This document shows, piece after piece, positions 35,368 to 46,289 of a stretch of 64,000 nt of DNA (within the stretch, counting starts at the first letter, position 1; each line of letters opens with the position of its first letter). The notes beneath the pieces are model-generated. The model saw only the letters and a list, made by a program, of their open reading frames with translations. It was not told the origin of the DNA and did no database searches. The DNA comes from Coprinus comatus (Eukaryota > Basidiomycota > Agaricomycetes > Agaricales > Agaricaceae). The position numbers and the translations under genes were made by a program. The stretch covers positions 172,113 through 236,112 of the forward strand of contig JAWPGT010000036.1 of NCBI GenBank assembly GCA_034638255.1, in the 5' to 3' direction.

Positions 35368-37598
35368 TTGGAGCCTTCATTAATACGCATGGTCAACCAA
35401 GTTCACATTCCATACGACTGCTCTGTACATCGCCAATACGCTGCTTTATGCACAGGCAAATTTCTAGGCCCATACGATGTGCAGGCATTTTTGAATACTT
35501 TCTTACCTTCACGCCAGGAAAGCCATCACCTGAGGTCTCATTTCTTCCGCTTGTCGCGCTGCAGGATGACCCTCGTAGGATGAGTGGAGAGTTGGTGAGT
35601 ACAGTAACAGTCTTTACTTTGTGTATGCACACTTACCTCTACTATGGATAAAAACAGCATCTAGTCTTACTTCTAACCTCAAATACACGAACACATATAC
35701 GAAGAGCAAGAAACGTTCCTATCCAACCATCTCTGTTTACAAACAAGAATCCGATATAATGGATCTCAAGGAACCCGACTGGACATCTATGGAGCTTTGG
35801 GTCGATATCATCAAACCCCAACACGACTCGACGCCCATGCCCCTGGGCAACCACTATGGTTTCATGGAGGAGGATGACCCGTTGAATGGCCCAATGCCCG
35901 TACCGGATGATCCCGACCCATTCAACGACAAAGGGATCTCATACCTATTTGAGGGAATAGATGATGAATCGCGCGAAGCTAGAGATCGGATGGTTACGTA
36001 CTGCTCTACTGTCCTTGATACCCAACTCCGCCTCCACACGTTCTCAATTGTTATTGTTGCGCATCGTGCCAGGCTCGTATATTGGGATCATTGTCGTGCT
36101 GCTGTTACCGAGCTGTTCGAAACGGCCGGTATCCAAGCTGTCCTCTTGCACAATTCCTTCTTCGTTATTCTCGAGCCATGTCGTACGAACGTGGCTACGA
36201 TTCTAAAGTTGTCCCATGGAAAACACCAAATATCAATGAGGTTGAGTATCACAGCTTGACAGAAGATGCCAGGAAGAACCTTCATCGTTTGCAAGAATTG
36301 GAGTCCGATAATGTTAAATATGGTAGGAAACACAGGGAATTTCGGAAAATGGCAATTCCTGACCGTGATAATCCAACAAAAATACACCATGTTATTGTAT
36401 CATACCCACCTCCCTATAGAAACGAGCTGCCATTTGGGAATGGAACAAGAGGGATGAAATGTTGGAACTTGGATGACGGGAAAATTCTCTACACCAAAGA
36501 CTATTGGAGGCAAGACGATCCCCATAGCCAATGTGAAGGGCAAACATACAAGCGATTAGAAGAAGCAGGTGTACGGAATATACCTACATTTGCATTTGGA
36601 AACGACGTGGGACATGGGACGCGCACTTCGGATCTCCCCGACGATGACGAGGTTCCCCACGTTCGTTTACTACACTATCGAATGGCGTTGAAGGATATTG
36701 GACAACCATTGACTCAGTTTCGCTCTTCCAGAGAATTTGTTTCTGCTATTGCAGACGCAATGGAAGGTATGTGATTGTTATTTCATATTGTTAGTGTTGC
36801 TAACATATATTTATTGTAGCTCATGACGACGCGTATTTCAAAGCTGGTATATTACACCATGATATCAGCGTTGGAAATATTCTGTTTAAGGATGGCAAGG
36901 GAATGTTGACTGACTGGGACCTGGCTGTGCTTCGAGATGATCTGAAACGCGCGCCGCAAAATCCTGATAGGATGGTATGTGTTTACATATGCTACTGGTA
37001 CTATCATCATAGTAATATACAATATTAATTTTCACCAGGGAACATGGCCATTTTTATCTGCACACAGCATCCGCAATCCCAAAAAATTTCCAGATATTGA
37101 AGACGATGGGAATCAGCCTTTTATGTCCTGTTGTGGATAGCACTCAAGTATACTCATCATGATCACTTATCGACGCTGGACAACAAGATGACATTGTTTG
37201 ATGAAATCACTCTTGACCATCGCGGAAACGCTGAAGGAGGAATCCAAAAATGCTCATACTATTGCATACCACAAGAATATCCCTCGACAAACTTCACTAA
37301 TAATAAGCCCCTCAATGATCTCGTTCGTGACCTCCGCTCAACTTTTCAATATCGATATCTCCCCCGCGATATTCTGAAGCAGTGTCAAGAAGAGTCTCGA
37401 AAGGCATTGGACCAAATTAAAACAGAATCATGGCTTGTGGATGTTTTAAGGAGATATTTGAGTCGTGAATCCTCCTGGCCACAAGCAGATGCAGCCAAAT
37501 TGAACCCTTTCACCAAGGAAGAACTTGACAAAAAAAGGTATGATGATGCTTTGGCCAAGCTTCGTGAACAAGTAAAGGCCGAAGAATTTCAAAAATGA
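35368..37598 (+). pseudogene. FunK1 copy B, inverted and frameshifted
   Basis: Inverted copy of A across its full length. It keeps VHRQYAALCTGKF, SVYKQESDIMDLKEPDW, RNIPTFAFGNDVG, the catalytic loop ILHHDISVGNILF and TDWDLAVL. Three places lose frame by single bases relative to copy A: in the N-terminal part near 35515-35525; at 36115-36130 (copy A reads GAATACGGCC, here GAAACGGCC); and near 37105-37110 (copy A GATCGGGAAT, here GATGGGAAT). The frame is restored only by joining different ORFs. The C-terminus is longer and more Lys-rich than in A. Three independent breaks argue for a real pseudogene rather than sequencing error. Confidence 0.8.
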
Positions 37599-38055
37599 TG
37601 ATAAATATTGATTCTCAAACGATGTGAATTTCCTTTTAATATGAAAAACTGTTTGTTGTATTTACAAAGATGAATAAGAGGGCAAATATTTTTACATGAG
37701 TCGGTGAATTCGAGTTTACATGCGCAATGAACAGAATCGATTCAGGATATTTTAATATCCTCGTTTCACTACCCCAAGTCAAACACGGTGGATGCGCCTG
37801 CGTTGCGTATGTATTGCCTTGGCTAGAATTGTACCCACACCAGCACGGTTAAGGGGCCGGTCTATAGACACGTTTGAAGATCTGAAACATGGGGATCGAA
37901 TCGCTCAGTTGTAAATGAAATATGCTCACTGGGCTGACATTTCTTGTCTTATGCATTACTTCATTTTAGCATTCAATCCGATTCAACAAGCTCCACCTTG
38001 CTTTTCGGACCCATTCGCATAGGATCACATATATCAACGCCTCGTGCAACCCTTT
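37599..38055. other. Intergenic, promoter of SNG1-like copy 2
   Basis: No gene or recognisable repeat is seen in this stretch. Confidence 0.5.
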
Positions 38056-40012
38056 ATGCCGTTGTTCCACTGGCATCGTAGGGAACGCACACGTAATGAT
38101 GTCGCTGATACCCTCGCATCATCAACCCATTATTACTCCGAACCGAACCCGAAAGATTCTTCAGAAGGAGCACCTTCAAGAGGAGATTATTTTGAAAACC
38201 ACCATAAAGAGTTGAAGAGAGCTAGGAAGGTTTATACCAAGATTTTTGGAGTTGGGACGGTTTTGATTATGTTGTTGGCTTTTGCGGTCTTACCAATTTA
38301 TTGGGGTTCTCTGTGGAAGCTTCCTGTTCGTCCTTTTGATGGTTGGGTCGTGGTATGCTCCTTTTTCTTTTCCTTTCTTTTCTTTTTTCAAAACTCTTCC
38401 AACATTCTGGCTCAGAAGAGTTAGAAGTGACTGAATCAACTTTTTTTTTTGATATGTAGGATTATGATGGGGGTGATCTTAGAGCATATTTTATGGAGAA
38501 TTTACCTCGGACATCGAATGCCGTGATTAAATGGACAACCTACTCCGCTAGTGAAATTGGGAACTTGGATGATTTGAAACACGGTGTGACTGAAGAAAAG
38601 GTTTGGGTTGCTGTTGCTAGTGAGTTTTACGTATCGACTTCTTCAAGTTGTGCAAATGAGCCAATAGTTGATTCTACGACGTCAGTTAACTCTGGTGCTT
38701 CGAATATTCTTAATAATGTATTGTTATATCACGATAGCGCATATAATGGGAGCTCAGCAATCACTGTATATGTTGTGCAAGCAAGATATGACTCTACCTA
38801 GTAAGTCTGTAGTATCTTATAGTGAATATTCAGTGTCGAACTCAGAACAGATTCGCAAGTCAGTCATTGCTGCAACCTGCTGTACGCAAAGGTGTTATTA
38901 TGTTGTTGGGTTTTTTGTATTGATAATTCTTCCCAACAGTTTGTCCAGATACTGGACCAACTAACGCATGCATATGCGTTAACCTTTGCGAAACATGCAG
39001 CTTCAACATTATCCCCTCAAGCTTTAGTAGATCTCTTGATGACTTCACCTCAAGTTGTTACTTTACCAGTCTCCTATGCAATTGACAATTTGCGTCCATT
39101 CTATCAACCGGTGACTTCTGCTGCTACATTTCCGGGGTTGATATTCCAGATTCTATTATCTTTCTACGTTGTAGTAAGTTTGTTCTTAACATTCGTTGAA
39201 TTGCTTGAAAGTTTACGCTTATGGTGGTATAGTTGATAGGTGTTGGAGCGAGGAACGTATCCGCTATATCCAATGTACTTACATTTTGGGCCTTGGTTAG
39301 GGTTCGCTTGATAAGTCCTATCATTTCTTATTTCTTCCTCTCTGTAAATGTATTCGTCTATTCCCAGTTCCTTTATTTACTGACAAGCAACTACTACCAC
39401 TAAAGCTTTCTTACTCTTTAATCAATCTCGCCTTTCAAATTGATTTCACTCACAAGTTGGTTCTCTCGTATTTGAAATTGTGTTGTGACAATAAAAACTC
39501 ACTTGGGAGTAGATTTGGAAGAGGTGGTTTTGCTATTTTCTGGTTACTCAACTGGTGTAATATGACGTCCATTGGACTTGTATTAGAGTCCTTGGTGACT
39601 ATACTCACTATCCGATTCATTCCATTCTTTTTGATGCTTTGGATCATTGGTACGTATAATCTTCCCAGCTAATCCACAAAACATAATATAACAGTTTTAT
39701 TACCCAAAATAGCAAATGTATCTGTTATTGTGTATCCAATACAAAGTCTGCCTCGTATATACCGGTATGGATTTGGTTCACCATTTTACAACACTGCAAG
39801 AGGATTTCGGACAATTTTCTCTAATACAAAAAATGAACGTGAGTAAATGTTATTTTGAAATTTCAGAAAGAGGAGGATATTTAAAAAGTATATGTTTAGT
39901 GGGATTGAATTTTGGTGTTTTGATTATTTGGATCGTCATCTCGTGTATAACTCTACCTATATTCCAGTGGATTGTTTGGAAGAGGAATATTCGAAGTGTT
40001 ATGAGGAAATAA
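38056..40012 (+). CDS. SNG1-like membrane protein (DUF3533), copy 2
   Basis: Paralogue of 31146-33317 in the same orientation. The first exon (38056-38352) gives a hydrophilic N-terminus, a helix (GVGTVLIMLLAFAVLPIYWG) and RPFDGWVV, spliced at 38460 to DYDGGDLRAYF. Next come EEKVWVAVA, SGASNILNNVLLYHD, then a long extracellular part with FAKHAASTLSPQALVDLLMT and SYAIDNLRPFYQPV. Helices follow: FPGLIFQILLSFYVV, SYFFLS, FAIFWLLNWCNMTSIGLVL, FIPFFLMLWIIG. It ends with YRYGFGSPFYNT and FGVLIIWIVISCITLPIFQW. I found no frame break. The two copies flank the FunK1 B/C pseudogenes. Sng1 relatives are linked to toxic-compound tolerance; that role here is inference. Confidence 0.82.
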
Positions 40013-40219
40013 ATATCTCTATTTTGAGGATGATGGATCGAAATATTACTATTGGGAAATATAGTTAAAGCTTAGTAGGCGGTGAGAGTGACGTGATGTT
40101 ACACTTCCAAATAAGGCAAGGTCGTGACGTGAAGCCATCAGGCTCTCAACGACACAAGCCTCCCAACCAAGGATCCACATCTCCCCGTCGTCGCCGTCTC
40201 TCGCATCCAGTCCGTACAA

Positions 40220-40826
40220 ATGGTAAGATAATGCACTGCCAAATGCCACCGTCAACACGTCTATGCGCTTTATTGGCCGAATTCCAAGGGTTTTTGGCTG
40301 GATGGCGGGCAATCACTTTGGATGATGAATCAGAGCTGACCAGAATTGAAATGTTGTAGGCCTCCTCAGAACTTGCCGCCACATACGCTGCCCTCATCCT
40401 CGCTGATGATGGACTCGAGATCACCGTACGTTTTACTCCATTTTTCAGTATCCTTGCAAAAAATCAATTGACTTTGGCTTTTTCCAAATAGGCTGACAAG
40501 ATCCTCGCCCTAACATCCGCCGCCAACGTCGAACTTGAACCCATCTGGGCTTCGCTCCTCGCTAAGGCCCTCGAGGGAAAGAACGTAAAGGAGCTTTTGT
40601 CCAACGTTGGCTCCGGTGGAGGAGCTCCCGCTGCTGCTGCTCCCGCTGGAGGTGCCCCTGCTGGAGGTGCCGCTGCTGCCGAGGCACCCAAGGAGAGAAG
40701 AAGGAGGAAGAGAAGGAGGAGTCTGATGATGACATGGTATGTACATTAGATTGCAATTCCGAGAGCGTTATGCTGATACAATGTTTTTTCTTTTCCTTTC
40801 TCTAGGGCTTCGGTCTCTTCGACTAA
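40220..40826 (+). CDS. RPP1: 60S acidic ribosomal protein P1, with apparent 1-base deletion
   Basis: Stalk protein of the large ribosomal subunit that binds P2/P0 and recruits elongation factors. Exons: 40220-40222 (only the ATG), 40360-40425, 40492-40736 and 40806-40826. The protein starts [19 protein letters not shown] and continues [23 protein letters not shown]-like [14 protein letters not shown], then the Gly/Ala hinge and the invariant acidic tail SDDDMGFGLFD. Between APKE and the tail (40693-40700) the frame is off by one base; one added base gives the usual Lys/Glu-rich hinge and a 111-residue protein. As P1 is normally essential for efficient translation, an assembly indel is more likely than a true mutation. 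Confidence 0.9.
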
Positions 40827-41091
40827 ACGTCACCTGCTTTTTATGTCTCTATCCCTCGCCATGCATTGCACTGTATTCGCTACATAGTGTTTCTCCAAAA
40901 AAATTATTAAAAGCGGTATCTTTTCCTGGAACACCCCTCCCATTTATTCAACTCTCACGCCATATGATACATATTGCATACTCCAAAATGTTCATTCGTT
41001 GCAGCCATTTCTTTTGAAAATCCAGTCTTTGGATCTCAGTTGGGTCTTTTAGGTGCTGGAACCTACGATGACTTCCAGAAGTCGCATTTTC

Positions 41092-42958
41092 TCAACGACT
41101 TCTTGGTGTTGTGATTCCATTTTCGTGTTCTTGAAAATATATCAGCTCTTTATTCGTATCATATTGGTCGTACTTACTAGGTCCGAGAGTGTCTTCATGA
41201 TGTTGCGATATTGGTATATCGAATCTCCTACTTTTCTGTCCTCAACGACGATGTCAATGATGCCACGAGCGGAGCTGATGCTTCCATCAAAGTCCTTTAC
41301 AGATGCCCCGGCTGCTTTGAGAATCGTCCAATGTTCTTCCTCTGAATCTGAATCTGATTCCATGTCTTCAGTATCCAGCGTAGCACAACCCACAAGCACA
41401 ACACGTCGGTATATAACTCTGTTTGTGTCGTAGGTGGATTGGCGTTGACCCCCTAATAACTTGTGAAACGGCTTCATGAGAACATTTTCGTCAAAGCTGG
41501 AATGTGGTGGATGTAAAACGATGATGCCGTCCAGAGTAAGATAAGATCGTTTGGTCATTCTACAACAGGTTATTAGTATGAGAGATTGGAACACATGGAT
41601 ATGGCGTTCACCTGGAGTGGAAATTAAGCCATTGTGAGATGAGATTGAAGATATGTTTTGGGGAATCTACACCGACGGATCCGAAAATGATGTTTGGTGT
41701 ATGGAGGAGTACTATATTTTCTTCTTTGAGTTTGAGGTTGTAAGGTGTGATGCTGCGAGCGTTTCTTATTGGCGGTGGTATTTTTTCGCCGATTAATGAT
41801 TCGATGAACTAGGGCAATTTAGCCCAAAGGGGGATTGAAAATTGGAGCGGTTGTAATCCGCATACTCACTGTACATTTTCCAGCCGGAGAAGGTCCGATA
41901 ACGCTAGAATTCAATGTTAGTCAATAATAAGTCTAAGACGTCCATATCGCCTGCGTACGTACGCGATTATTAGATGATCTTGTAAGGGGAAATGTTTTAT
42001 TCTCGTTTGTGCCTATTGTGGAATATCAGGCAGTTGAGAAAAATTAAGTCGGTCTGGGAGATTATCTATACACTCACAGCTAAAATTTTCCAAATGTAAT
42101 ACTCTGCGCTTTCTGGAGTGTTATCGTAATCAACCACAGTCGATCCCTTCATTTCAAGTAATTTCCAATAATCATTCTTCAACTCGTTCGCCACTTCAAT
42201 TTTCGAGTCACCATAACTACTATCATCGGAAAGGGATACTGATGCTTCGTTCCACATTGTGGTAGCCAGTATGATTCTGCTTCCTGAATGGGGATCTTTA
42301 CCAAGTAATGATTCGAGTAAGTTGATTAGAGTACTTCCTCGTAGAGTTTTATTTGTTAATGGATTGGCGATTGACTGGAGGAATATAATGCCGTCCATTT
42401 TTTGTCTCCTATTGTGAATATCGTGTCATATTCATATTTTATTTTAGAAAAAAAAGGTTGGATCAATGCACTAACCCATAATTATTTGACATCCAACCTC
42501 CAATCAACGAAAAAACCGACTCTTCTTTTCCAAAGCTAGAACCCAAACTAGCAGAATCTAATACAAAATCTAAACCTGGAGTATCGAGTAATATCACTTT
42601 CTCATCTCCAAGTCCTTGGAGTTTGATTTGGTAGTCCTGGATTCTGGTAGTTGCTGGACTTAATGAGTTGTGTCCTACATATGCTTTTTCTGATTTTGTG
42701 TTTTTTAGAAGTTGGTTGATGAACTAAATATGATTTGCCACCCCCGGGGTGAGTTGTTGAAGTTTGTCTGAATCACTAGTAGTAGAAGAGAATTGATGTT
42801 ACTTACCGAGCTCTTCCCACTACCACAATCACCGATTACCCTATTTCACCACAAAAAACTAAATGAGTAATCATTTAGAGTTGAGACCGTTTAACCTACG
42901 CGATTACTATATCATCCTTTTCGGGTTGTTTTGCTTTTTGAAGGAGGTACTTTGACAT
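41092..42958 (-). CDS. P-loop GTPase with two tandem G domains
   Basis: Nine exons: 42958-42900, 42840-42807, 42723-~42476, 42408-42078, 42012-41963, 41903-41870, 41808-41612, 41559-41178, 41145-41092; about 462 residues. G domain 1 has IVIAVIGDCGSGKSS (P-loop), VILLDTPGLD (G3), MDGIIFLQSI and RIILATTMW. G domain 2 repeats the plan with LIIAVIGPSPAGKCT, NIVLLHTPNI, LDGIIVLHPP and RVVLVGCA. In domain 2 the P-loop Ser/Thr is Cys and DTPG is HTPN, so it is probably a non-catalytic pseudo-GTPase. Exon phases and the 34-nt P-loop exon are the same in both halves. It resembles the AIG1/septin-like G-domain proteins common in Agaricomycetes. Converges with the P1 gene. Confidence 0.8.
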
Positions 42959-44276
42959 ATTTTTTTTTTCGATTTTCAAACTGAATGGGTTCTCGTTATC
43001 GTTACCAAGTGAAGAGAAAGGGTAGAAAATGCCCCTTCAGTCATGACGTTGTTGTTTTACTTCGTGGAGTAAGCCTCGTGGATTTAGCATGTTATAGCAA
43101 TGAGTATTAAGAGTGATCACTGCGATATCGTTTTATCGATAGTTGTTAGCGCTCATTGATCATTTGATCAATCGATCATCGTATGATTAAACTAGATTGA
43201 ACTTGAAGATCATTTTGCGTGATTTTTGCTGGGAATTGAGTTATAATGGCATTTGGGGGGGACTAGAAGCAGATAATGTGTGTTCTGGTAAATCAACAAT
43301 CATGGTCCCGGGCGTCGGATCCTGGATGTATTTAGTGATGTCAGTAAGTCTTCGGAGAAGAAGCACTTTGTTGATCTTGGGCTTGAAGCTTGAAAAGTTA
43401 GGGGTGTTTTGAGCAGTTAAAAATACAATAGTTTGCTGAGATTGCATTCCCACAAGAAACAAGTACCATTTCCCAAGCTTAACTGAATAAGACAGAAGAG
43501 TAAAAGAGACGCTCGTGCGAGAGCATATGTTAAGGAGCATATGGCAAGGGCGGGAACGAATGCATTATGATTGGTTAAGAGCTTGAAGGCTGAGGGAATT
43601 GTAACCGAAATAGTCGGGGCAGAGATCGTTGCATTCTGTGGTCATTGTTTCACCGTTGCTATGTATATATAACAACATCATCATATGTTATCCACACAGT
43701 TGACTTGAGTTGGAGAGCCAGTAGAAAAAGTGATCTCGGAGACGATTCCAATTGGATCCTGAGCGAGGTCCAGACTGGTCTCTTCAAAAATTCGAAGAGA
43801 TATTTACCACGGGTTAATACCTCATAATTCACCGCAACACGCGAAGTGGCGTGCCGACATGCCTAGCGAATTATTGGGTAATTTTCACGAGCATTCTTTG
43901 GATTAACGCAGCATGAGTTGGTGGGATGGTTATTGACTGGTGAAGAGGGCTGGGTGGGTCACTGAAACAAAGGACCAACCAGGATGCATTGAGCGCTTGG
44001 CGGCTAGTTATCGGCGTTTTGATTGGTTAGTGTTGTTGTCACATGAGATTACCGGGCTTGCCGTTAGCGGACCATTGGAACTGTATTCTTCAAGTTCCAG
44101 GTCGGTCTATTAAGTTTTACCGCACCATTAACAATGTACATAAATAAGGTCCTCGCATGAGTGGACTGCCTTCTCCACAAATCCTTCACAGCTGCTCCCT
44201 TTGAGTCTTTCTCGATCGAGTCACGATCGTGGGGTTGAACTTTCTCACCTCGTATCGTACACTCTGCTCAACAACC
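42959..44276. other. Intergenic, no recognised gene
   Basis: About 1.3 kb between the divergent GTPase and F-box genes. A minus-strand ORF at 43540-43241 has no recognised motif. Confidence 0.5.
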
Positions 44277-45782
44277 ATGGTACAGAAAACAGACTTCGTG
44301 TCCCAGCTCCCTCCAGAAATCTTGGGCGAAATTCTCATTCATTGCACCACGTCCAATCCGGACTCGCCGGCAGTGCTTTCCACCGTGTCTCACCGGTTTC
44401 ATCAGGTCCTAGCGTCAACACCCCAAGTCTGGAAGGAGCTACATCTTTCACTGGTCGACATTTCTGATGCTGCGTGTACCCGCAAGGCTCTCATCTGGTT
44501 CCGTCGTGCCGCGTCGTGCTCAGTTCGCGTAACTATCAACATTGGACCCCCACTGGCATCTACGGACTCGACGCATCTGATATTGCCGCATATTCTCCGA
44601 TCGTTCTCTTCCCGCACTGAATGGCTGACACTACAGGCTTCTTCAGAGAGTGATGCGCAGGAATTCGTTTCGACCGTTTTCTGTTGTGAGGCTGAAGATA
44701 TTCCATTGAAGGGCTTGTCCATTATAGTCAAGCCATCAGACACCTGGCATCCTCCGTTGTCACTCCCGGCACTTTCGCCCCCCGTACCCACAGCTACCCC
44801 TCCCCTCCAATCGCTTACATTACCTAAGCTGCCAAAACTCGAATATCTCAACCTATCCAACACGTCTTTACCCGAACCATCCTGTATTGACTTGAGAAAC
44901 TTGAAAAGTCTAACTCTCGTTCATCCTGTTCGTTCATCAGCTATCCATCTGTCACATATCCTTCGAATTCTGCGATCGACACCACAACTTCTCAATCTTG
45001 AGATTCAAGGTAGAATTACGGATTCCCTAGATCCACGTTCGAATTCCGCGCATAAAGTTCATGAAGAAGATATGACTGAGCCTGAAGTTGATGAACAGGA
45101 AGAAGATCCGTTTGCTCCTTTGTCATTACCACATCTTACCCACATTTCCATCCGATCAAATCACATTCCCCAATTTCTTTCAGCTTTGATCATGCCTGAG
45201 TTGAATACACTTCGATTGGAAGATTTGGATGGTAGAAGGGTTCATGCATCAGAAGAGACTGCGAAGGTTATAAGGCAAATGTTGGTACGAATGGATTTAC
45301 CAAGGGAATCGAGAAAGAAAGGAAGTGGGTTGAAAGTTTTAGATTTGAGTGGTGTTTCGATTAAGAGATGTAAAGATAGGGAGGAAGGATTATGGGAATG
45401 GTGCTTTAGACGTATGTGGTTCTTGGAAGAACTTCATGTGAAGAATGTCAATGTCGATGAACTATTGGAAATTTTACTTCCTCATCGAAATCAAAATAGA
45501 TCTACGCCTACGGAATATACGATCGATGATTCAATTATTCCTCGTTTACGTTCACTTTCAATTGTCGATAATCATGTTTCGACTGGAGTGAAACGATTTC
45601 AGAAGATTAGGCCGTTGGTTAATGTCAAGTATGAAATTACGGATGAGCCTAATCATTCTTATCTTTCTACAAGTTCTCCTACCATTTTGTCTCCTAGTCT
45701 TTCATCGGCGAGTAGAAGAGGCTTTGGGTTTGGTTCTCCATTTCATCTTCGACAAGTTGCTTCTTATGATAAGAAGCATTAG
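44277..45782 (+). CDS. F-box/LRR-like protein, intronless
   Basis: 501 residues from the ATG at 44277, chosen because it directly precedes the F-box. The motif DFVSQLPPEILGEILIHC, followed by VSHRFHQVLASTPQVWKELH, is a canonical mushroom F-box with the Trp of the 'PxLW' segment. LRR-like stretches follow (LPKLEYLNLSNTSLPEP, LKSLTLVHPV, LPHLTHISIRSNHIPQF, ELNTLRLEDLDG, LEELHVKNVNVDELLEIL). It probably acts as an SCF ubiquitin-ligase adaptor; the target is unknown. An acidic insert (EEDMTEPEVDEQEEDPF) interrupts the repeats. The Ser-rich C-terminus seems disordered. Confidence 0.8.
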   Translation: MVQKTDFVSQLPPEILGEILIHCTTSNPDSPAVLSTVSHRFHQVLASTPQVWKELHLSLVDISDAACTRKALIWFRRAASCSVRVTINIGPPLASTDSTHLILPHILRSFSSRTEWLTLQASSESDAQEFVSTVFCCEAEDIPLKGLSIIVKPSDTWHPPLSLPALSPPVPTATPPLQSLTLPKLPKLEYLNLSNTSLPEPSCIDLRNLKSLTLVHPVRSSAIHLSHILRILRSTPQLLNLEIQGRITDSLDPRSNSAHKVHEEDMTEPEVDEQEEDPFAPLSLPHLTHISIRSNHIPQFLSALIMPELNTLRLEDLDGRRVHASEETAKVIRQMLVRMDLPRESRKKGSGLKVLDLSGVSIKRCKDREEGLWEWCFRRMWFLEELHVKNVNVDELLEILLPHRNQNRSTPTEYTIDDSIIPRLRSLSIVDNHVSTGVKRFQKIRPLVNVKYEITDEPNHSYLSTSSPTILSPSLSSASRRGFGFGSPFHLRQVASYDKKH

Positions 45783-46289
45783 ATAATCTTTTTCTCTTGT
45801 CTTTATTTTCATTATACTTAATTTTATGGCATAGACTGTACATTAAATGAATACATGTATTGAGATGAGAAAGTACTTCTAAATGTCATGTTGTGAAACT
45901 ATAAATGACCTAGTGACGTCTGAAACAATCACGATTGGAGTGTTCCGGATCCACAGTTTGCTTCCAACAGAAGGAAGAAAGTTGAATTGAGAATATTTAT
46001 AGGTAAAAGATCCTTTTGAGTGAAGCACAGTGGGAACGGATCTCCGTTTTGTGATGATTTCAAATGGTTTGATTACTCCAGTGGTAGTTGGTAATAGTAT
46101 ATATATCTATATTAAACACAGTCAGAACAAAAGAGAAGGCTGTTGATATGAATACATACAAACGTCAAGAGGACCAAGACAAGTTGGATATACAGTGAGA
46201 TAGATGACACAACATTCCTCTGAGAAGTATAAGATGAGAAATTATGTCGAATAGCCAATCCGAATTCGGAAGTTGTTCTTCTACAAAGA
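45783..46289. other. Convergent intergenic region
   Basis: No gene, RNA or repeat recognised between the converging F-box and phosphotransferase genes. Confidence 0.5.

Noticed and set aside
40464..40756. Minus-strand Gly/Ala/Ser-rich ORFs
   Set aside because: Antisense of the P1 hinge.
44402..44863. 153-codon minus-strand ORF
   Set aside because: Antisense to the F-box gene at 44277-45782.
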